A stretch of DNA of 64,000 bases from Arenicola marina (taxonomy: Eukaryota; Annelida; Polychaeta; Arenicolidae), in NCBI GenBank assembly GCA_964019135.1, contig OZ025255.1, positions 28,025,188-28,089,187 on the forward strand, written 5' to 3'. The translations under genes were made by a program, and so were the position numbers. This document shows positions 57,531-64,000 of this stretch, one piece after another. A model generated the notes under the pieces. That model saw nothing but the letters and a program-made list of their open reading frames with translations, searched no databases and was not told the DNA's origin. Position 1 is the first letter of the stretch. Each line of letters starts with the position of its first letter.

Positions 57531-59130
57531 TAATCTTCCCAGAAGAATATGTTACCTTTACTTGATTATCACCAGAAAATAATAAAAGACAGACATTTCA
57601 TTATGATACACATTTGTTCCGCTTTGCACTGAGCGACCTCCGAGGCACTTGAACCCATTTACGGAGAGATGACGTCATTGTACGCAAGCTAAACCGCAAC
57701 TCGAAGTGTCAGACTAAACGTGAAAATCGTTGATAAATCGTTAGTGCGAGAAGCTCTCACACACTTGAAATTAAATGACAGGTTTGATCTGGTGCGTTGG
57801 GCGTGGAAAATCCAGGATGGCGGATATTTTACCCTTTGTGATCATCGATCGCTCGTCAGCCATTGGCAGCGGGGGTGGGAGGGAAAGTGGGGGGGGGGGA
57901 GCAGCTTGGTGACATTTCCCCTTCCCTGGGGACACATGAGAGACTCCATGACATGACCCTGGGCGGGGCGGGAGGGTGAGGGATGGGGGGTGGGGGGCGG
58001 ATGGCTTGTAACACGCTGGGCAGGGATGAAGGGGTATGGAAGGGGGAAATGCGACCTCTGATATCAGTAACCTGTTTGAATTGTTATGACAAGCCATCGA
58101 TGGTAAAATGTTCGACCTTGACGAATGACCTTTGCCAGTCGATGTAAATCGGTGTCCGATGTTGGGTCCTGAGCTTGTGAGCGATGCAAGAAATTGGGCC
58201 GTATTTGTATGGAACAAAGTTTGATGGACGTTTACACAATTTTCCTGAAGCTTACACCATCGATTAGATGATTAAATGATGGATGTACACTCTGGTCTGG
58301 TGAACCAGGGGGTCGGGGGTGGCGGGGGAGGGGGGGGGGGAGCTCCGCATATATATGCGTGGGTTCGAGTCTCGCCTTGGACCACACCACTACATGACAC
58401 CCAATCAACCTTCGGTCAGCAATCAAGAACACTGAATCAAAGATTAATCTTCCAGTTCACACTCGACAAAATACAATAACAAACGCTGTTCCTGTCCCAT
58501 ACTGTCCACTTAACACAACAATTGTTTGGAACTTCATGAAAAGGCTCAACTAACACTCTCAACCAACCACATATTTGCAACTATCAACCACACATTCGTA
58601 ACTGCCAATCAACATTCTGTCCACCTCCAATCAACGCCCACGTAACACAACACCGAGAAACGCTCGTAGCGCCCTCTCTGACACCTTACTGTGGCCTCCA
58701 CGCCACTGCTTCCGGCAGTGAACATCTGCCATGCCGCACTAGCAGCCCCCTCTCCCCTCCCCCTCCGCCCACACGCCAAATTTACACCTCGGGGAACCGT
58801 CCTAACTAACAGGGTAACCGACCGCCACCCATAGAGTAAGTAAGCTCAGCTACTGGCGGCTAGCCACGCTGTGAAAGAGACACCCACCCCACTCTCCCTT
58901 TCTCTAGACTTGTAATTAAATTTGTTTTTGGTACCAATGCCATCTAATCTGCGGCAATAACTCCCCAATTGCCCAATACACTTAGCGGAACAATTAGGAA
59001 GGAAGGCCGTAGACCAGGGCATCTCGCTAATCATGGTAGATATAGAAGTTGGCAGAATCCTCTTGCACATTGCTAGTCATACAGTGAGTACAGGGGGATA
59101 ACTGCTCGCTGGTTCATTAGCGTTGGTTTG
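57531..59130. other. Non-coding stretch
   Basis: G-runs at 57885-57900 and 58310-58340. At 58363 GTGGGTTCGAGTCTCGCC resembles a tRNA B box without a visible A box. No exon is supported. Confidence 0.45.
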
Positions 59131-59139
59131 TTTACCAGG

Positions 59140-59385
59140 GGGTAACGGTAGTGGTGGTGGTGGTGCTAGTAGCGGTGATGGTGCTAGTAGCGGTAGTGGC
59201 GATGGTGGGGATGGTGGTGGGGCTAATAGTGGTAGTGGTGATGGTGATGGTGCTGGTAACGGTAGTGGTGATGGTGATAGTGCTAGTAACGGGAGTGGTG
59301 ATAGTGGTGATGGTGGCTGTGCTAGTAGCGGCAAAGGTGGTGGTGGTGATGGTGCTGGTAGCGGTAAAGATAGTAAAGGTAGTGT
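59140..59385. repeat. Cryptic trinucleotide repeat (GGT/GAT/AGT/GCT)
   Basis: Runs of GGTGGTGATGGTGCTAGTAG type. Frames are open in several phases (Gly/Ser/Asp or Val/Met rich), as expected from such a repeat. It leads directly into the 40-bp array. Confidence 0.85.
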
Positions 59386-62300
59386 CTATCTGCCCCATGT
59401 TAAACATACCGAGAGGTCAAAGTGTCTATCTCCCCCATGTTCAACATACCGAGAGGTCAAAGTGTCTATCTCCCCCATGTTAAACATACCGAGAGATCAA
59501 AGTGTCTATCTTCCCCATGTTAAACATACCGAGAGGTCAAAGTGTCTATCTTCCCCATGTTAAACATACCGAGAGGTCAAAGTGTCTATCTCCCCATGTT
59601 AAACATACCGAGAGGTCAAAGTGTCTATCTCCCCCATGTTAAACATACCGAGAGGTCAAAGTGTCTATCTTCCCTATGTAAAACATACCGAGAGGCCAAA
59701 GTGTCAATCTGCCCCATGTTAAACATACCGAGAGGTCAAAGTGTCTATCTTCCCCATGTTAAACATACCGAGAGGCCAAAGTGTCTATCTGCCCCATGTA
59801 AAACATACCGAGAGGTCAAAGTGTCTATCTTCCCCATGTTAAACATACCGAGAGGCCAAAGTGTCTATCTTCCCCATGTTAAACATACCGAGAGGTCAAC
59901 GTGTCTATCTCCCCCATGTTAAACATACCGAGAGGTCAGATTGTCTATCTTCCCCATGTTAAACATACCGAGAGGTCAGATTGTCTATCTTCCCCATGTT
60001 AAACATACCAAGAGGTCAAAGTGTCTATCTTCCCCATGTTCATCATACCGAGAGGTCAAAGTTTCTACCTTCCCCATGTTAAACATACCGAGAGGTCAAA
60101 GTGTCTATCTTCCCCATGTTAAACATACCGAGAGGTAAAAGTGTCTATCTTCCCCATGTTAAACATACCGAGAGGTCAAAGTGTCTATCTTCCCCATGTT
60201 AAACATACCGAGAGGTCAAAGTGTCTATCTCCCCCATGTTAAACATACCGAGAGGTCAAAGTGTCTATCTTCCCCATGTTAAACATACCGAAAGGTCAAA
60301 GTGTCTATCTTCCCCATGTTAAACATACCGAGAGGTCAAAGTGTCTATCTCCCCCATGTTCAACATACCGAGAGGTCAAAGTGTCTATCTTCCCCATGTT
60401 AAACATACCGAGAGTTCAAAGTGTCTATCTTCCCCATGTTAAACATACCGAGAGGTCAAAGTGTCTATCTTCCCCATGTTCAACATACCGAGAGGTCAAA
60501 GTGTCTATCTGCCCCATGTTCAACATACCGAGAGGTCAAAGTGTCTATCTGCCCCATGTTCAACATAGCGAGAGGTCAAAGTGTCTATCTGCCCCATGTT
60601 CAACATAGCGAGAGGTCAAAGTGTCTATCTGCCCCCCATTGAAACATATTGAGAGGTCAAAGTGTCTATCTGCCCCATGTTCAACATACCGAGAGGTCAA
60701 AGTGTCTATCTGCCCCATGTTCAACATACCGAGAGGTCAAAGTGTCTATCTTCCCCATGTTCAACATAACGAGAGGTCAAAGTGTCTATCTGCCCCATTT
60801 ACAACATATTGAGAGGTCAAGGTGTCTATCTGCCCCATGTTCAACATACCGAGAGGTTAAAGTGTCTATCTGCCCCATGTTCAACAAAACGAGAGGTCAA
60901 AGTGTCTATCTGCACTACGTACAACATACCGAAAGGTCAAAGTGTCTATCTTACCCATGATCAACATACCGGGAGGTAAAAGTGTCTATCTGCCCCATGT
61001 TCAACATACCGAGAGGTCAAAGTGTCTATCTTCCCCATGTTCAACATAACGAGAGGTCAAAGTGTCTATCTGCCCCATTTACAACATATTAAGAGGTCAA
61101 GGTGTCTATCTGCCCCATGTTCAACATACCGAGAGGTTAAAGTGTCTATCTGCCCCATGTTCAACATAACGAGAGGTCAAAGTGTCTATCTGCCCTACGT
61201 ACAACATACCGAAAGGTCAAAGTGTCTATCTGCCCCATGTTCAACATACCGAGAGGTCAAAGTGTCTATCTTCCCCATGTTATACATACCGAGAGGCCAA
61301 AGTGTCTATCTGCCCCATGTTAAACATACCGAGAGGTCAAAGTGTCTATCTTCCCCATGTTAAACATACCGAGAGGCCAAAGTGTCTATCTGCCCCATGT
61401 AAAACATACCGAGAGGTCAAAGTGTCTATCTTCCCCATGTTAAACATACCGAGAGGCCAAAGTGTCTATCTTCCCCATGTTAAACATACCGAGAGGTCAA
61501 CGTGTCCATCTCCCCCATGTTAAACATACCGAGAGGTCAAAGTGTCTATCTTCCCCATGTTAAACATACCGAGAGGTCAGATTGTCTATCTTCCCCATGT
61601 TAAACATACCAAGAGGTCAAAGTGTCTATCTTCCCCATGTTCATCATACCGAGAGGTCAAAGTTTCTACCTTCCCCATGTTAAACATACCGAGAGGTCAA
61701 AGTGTCTATCTTCCCCATGTTAAACATACCGAGAAGTAAAAGTGTCTATCTTCCCCATGTTAAACATACCGAGAGGTCAAAGTGTCTATCTTCCCCATGT
61801 TAAACATACCGAGAGGTCAAAGTGTCTATCTCCCCCATGTTAAACATACCGAGAGGTCAAAGTGTCTATCTTCCCCATGTTAAACATACCGAAAGGTCAA
61901 AGTGTCTATCTTCCCCATGTTAAACATACCGAGAGGTCAAAGTGTCTATCTCCCCCATGTTCAACATACCGAGAGGTCAAAGTGTCTATCTTCCCCATGT
62001 TAAACATACCGAGAGTTCAAAGTGTCTATCTTCCCCATGTTAAACATACCGAGAGGTCAAAGTGTCTATCTTCCCCATGTTCAACATACCGAGAGGTCAA
62101 AGTGTCTATCTGCCCCATGTTCAACATACCGATAGGTCAAAGTGTCTATCTGCCCCATGTTCAACATAGCGAGAGGTCAAAGTGTCTATCTGCCCCATGT
62201 TCAACATAGCGAGAGGTCAAAGTGTCTATCTGCCCCCCATTAAAACATATCGAGAGGTCAAAGTGTCTATCTGCCCCATGTTCAACATACCGAGAGGTCA

Positions 62301-64000
62301 AAGTGTCTATCTTCCCCATGTTATACATACCGAGAGGCCAAAGTGTCTATCTGCCCCATGTTAAACATACCGAGAGGTCAAAGTGTCTATCTTCCCCATG
62401 TTAAACATACCGAGAGGCCAAAGTGTCTATCTGCCCCATGTAAAACATACCGAGAGGTCAAAGTGTCTATCTTCCCCATGTTAAACATACCGAGAGGTCA
62501 AAGTGTCTATCTCCCCCATGTTAAACATACCGAGAGGTCAAAGTGTCTATCTTCCCTATGTAAAACATACCGAGAGGCCAAAGTGTCAATCTGCCCCATG
62601 TTAAACATACCGAGAGGTCAAAGTGTCTATCTTCCCCATGTTAAACATACCGAGAGGCCAAAGTGTCTATCTGCCCCATGTAAAACATACCGAGAGGTCA
62701 AAGTGTCTATCTTCCCCATGTTAAACATACCGAGAGGCCAAAGTGTCTATCTTCCCCATGTTAAACATACCGAGAGGTCAACGTGTCTATCTCCCCCATG
62801 TTAAACATACCGAGAGGTCAGATTGTCTATCTTCCCCATGTTAAACATACCGAGAGGTCAGATTGTCTATCTTCCCCATGTTAAACATACCAAGAGGTCA
62901 AAGTGTCTATCTTCCCCATGTTCATCATACCGAGAGGTCAAAGTTTCTACCTTCCCCATGTTAAACATACCGAGAGGTCAAAGTGTCTATCTTCCCCATG
63001 TTAAACATACCGAGAGGTAAAAGTGTCTATCTTCCCCATGTTAAACATACCGAGAGGTCAAAGTGTCTATCTTCCCCATGTTAAACATACCGAGAGGTCA
63101 AAGTGTCTATCTCCCCCATGTTAAACATACCGAGAGGTCAAAGTGTCTATCTTCCCCATGTTAAACATACCGAAAGGTCAAAGTGTCTATCTTCCCCATG
63201 TTAAACATACCGAGAGGTCAAAGTGTCTATCTCCCCCATGTTCAACATACCGAGAGGTCAAAGTGTCTATCTTCCCCATGTTAAACATACCGAGAGTTCA
63301 AAGTGTCTATCTTCCCCATGTTAAACATACCGAGAGGTCAAAGTGTCTATCTTCCCCATGTTCAACATACCGAGAGGTCAAAGTGTCTATCTGCCCCATG
63401 TTCAACATACCGAGAGGTCAAAGTGTCTATCTGCCCCATGTTCAACATAGCGAGAGGTCAAAGTGTCTATCTGCCCCATGTTCAACATAGCGAGAGGTCA
63501 AAGTGTCTATCTGCCCCCCATTGAAACATATTGAGAGGTCAAAGTGTCTATCTGCCCCATGTTCAACATACCGAGAGGTCAAAGTGTCTATCTGCCCCAT
63601 GTTCAACATACCGAGAGGTCAAAGTGTCTATCTTCCCCATGTTCAACATAACGAGAGGTCAAAGTGTCTATCTGCCCCATTTACAACATATTGAGAGGTC
63701 AAGGTGTCTATCTGCCCCATGTTCAACATACCGAGAGGTTAAAGTGTCTATCTGCCCCATGTTCAACAAAACGAGAGGTCAAAGTGTCTATCTGCACTAC
63801 GTACAACATACCGAAAGGTCAAAGTGTCTATCTTACCCATGATCAACATACCGGGAGGTAAAAGTGTCTATCTGCCCCATGTTCAACATACCGAGAGGTC
63901 AAAGTGTCTATCTTCCCCATGTTCAACATAACGAGAGGTCAAAGTGTCTATCTGCCCCATTTACAACATATTAAGAGGTCAAGGTGTCTATCTGCCCCAT
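59386..64000. repeat. Minisatellite, 40-bp unit, about 115 copies, extends past the window
   Basis: The unit is CAAAGTGTCTATCTTCCCCA followed by TGTTAAACATACCGAGAGGT. Variants (CTGCCCC or CTCCCCC; TTCAACATA; GAGAGGCC; CAGATTG) form ordered blocks. The segment from about 59640 to 61118 reappears at about 62520-64000, an offset near 2882 bp; further shared blocks sit about 1602 and 1280 bp apart. Confidence 0.95.

Noticed and set aside
59123..59563. Gly/Ser/Asp-rich plus-strand ORF
   Set aside because: A cryptic trinucleotide repeat running into the 40-bp array.
59386..64000. CRISPR-like regular repeats
   Set aside because: Tandem 40-bp units without unique spacers, in a eukaryotic context; the same holds for the other arrays.

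Overview
The window is eukaryotic and almost certainly from an animal. It has spliced genes with GT-AG introns, an animal-type mitochondrial ribosomal protein gene, tRNA-derived SINEs, non-LTR retrotransposon remnants and much tandem repeat DNA. A marine invertebrate (a mollusc or other lophotrochozoan, or a lancelet) fits the gene and repeat content. That placement is inference; nothing here fixes the species. A run of exactly 200 N (37902-38101) marks an assembly gap inside a poly-C/G stretch.

Left third (1-15.2 kb): three short minisatellites, then a complete minus-strand gene for mitochondrial ribosomal protein L24. Its five coding exons (14917-15165, 6347-6442, 5611-5717, 4989-5125, 2232-2368) join in frame into a 241-residue product with the KOW motif. 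Intron 4 is filled by about 50 copies of a 46-bp repeat that is a copy of the exon 4/intron 4 boundary, so the intron carries an array of extra 5' splice sites. The 8.5-kb intron 1 holds an intronless, GC-rich adenosine kinase-like gene on the same strand, SINEs and two more minisatellites.

Middle (15.2-29.7 kb): AT-rich non-coding DNA with small inverted-repeat elements. A minus-strand three-exon gene follows (22025-25473), encoding a secreted or membrane-anchored laccase-like multicopper oxidase of about 844 residues with all the copper-ligand motifs and a C-terminal transmembrane segment. Next is a 5'-truncated LINE (27011-28698) bounded by a 19-bp target-site duplication.

Right half (29.7-64 kb): dominated by minisatellites with units of 45, 15, 17, 26, 32 and 40 bp, several with higher-order structure. 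There are also G/C-rich low-complexity tracts and dispersed SINE pieces. The only supported coding sequence is one minus-strand first exon (44482-45235), encoding a proline-rich protein with an octapeptide/eh1-like motif. A 3' LINE remnant lies at 57 kb. The long open frames across the 45-, 15-, 17- and 40-bp arrays follow from repeat length and composition and are not called as genes. No CRISPR array, rRNA or functional tRNA was seen. The genes do not form an operon; the only structural link is nesting of the adenosine kinase-like gene inside MRPL24.
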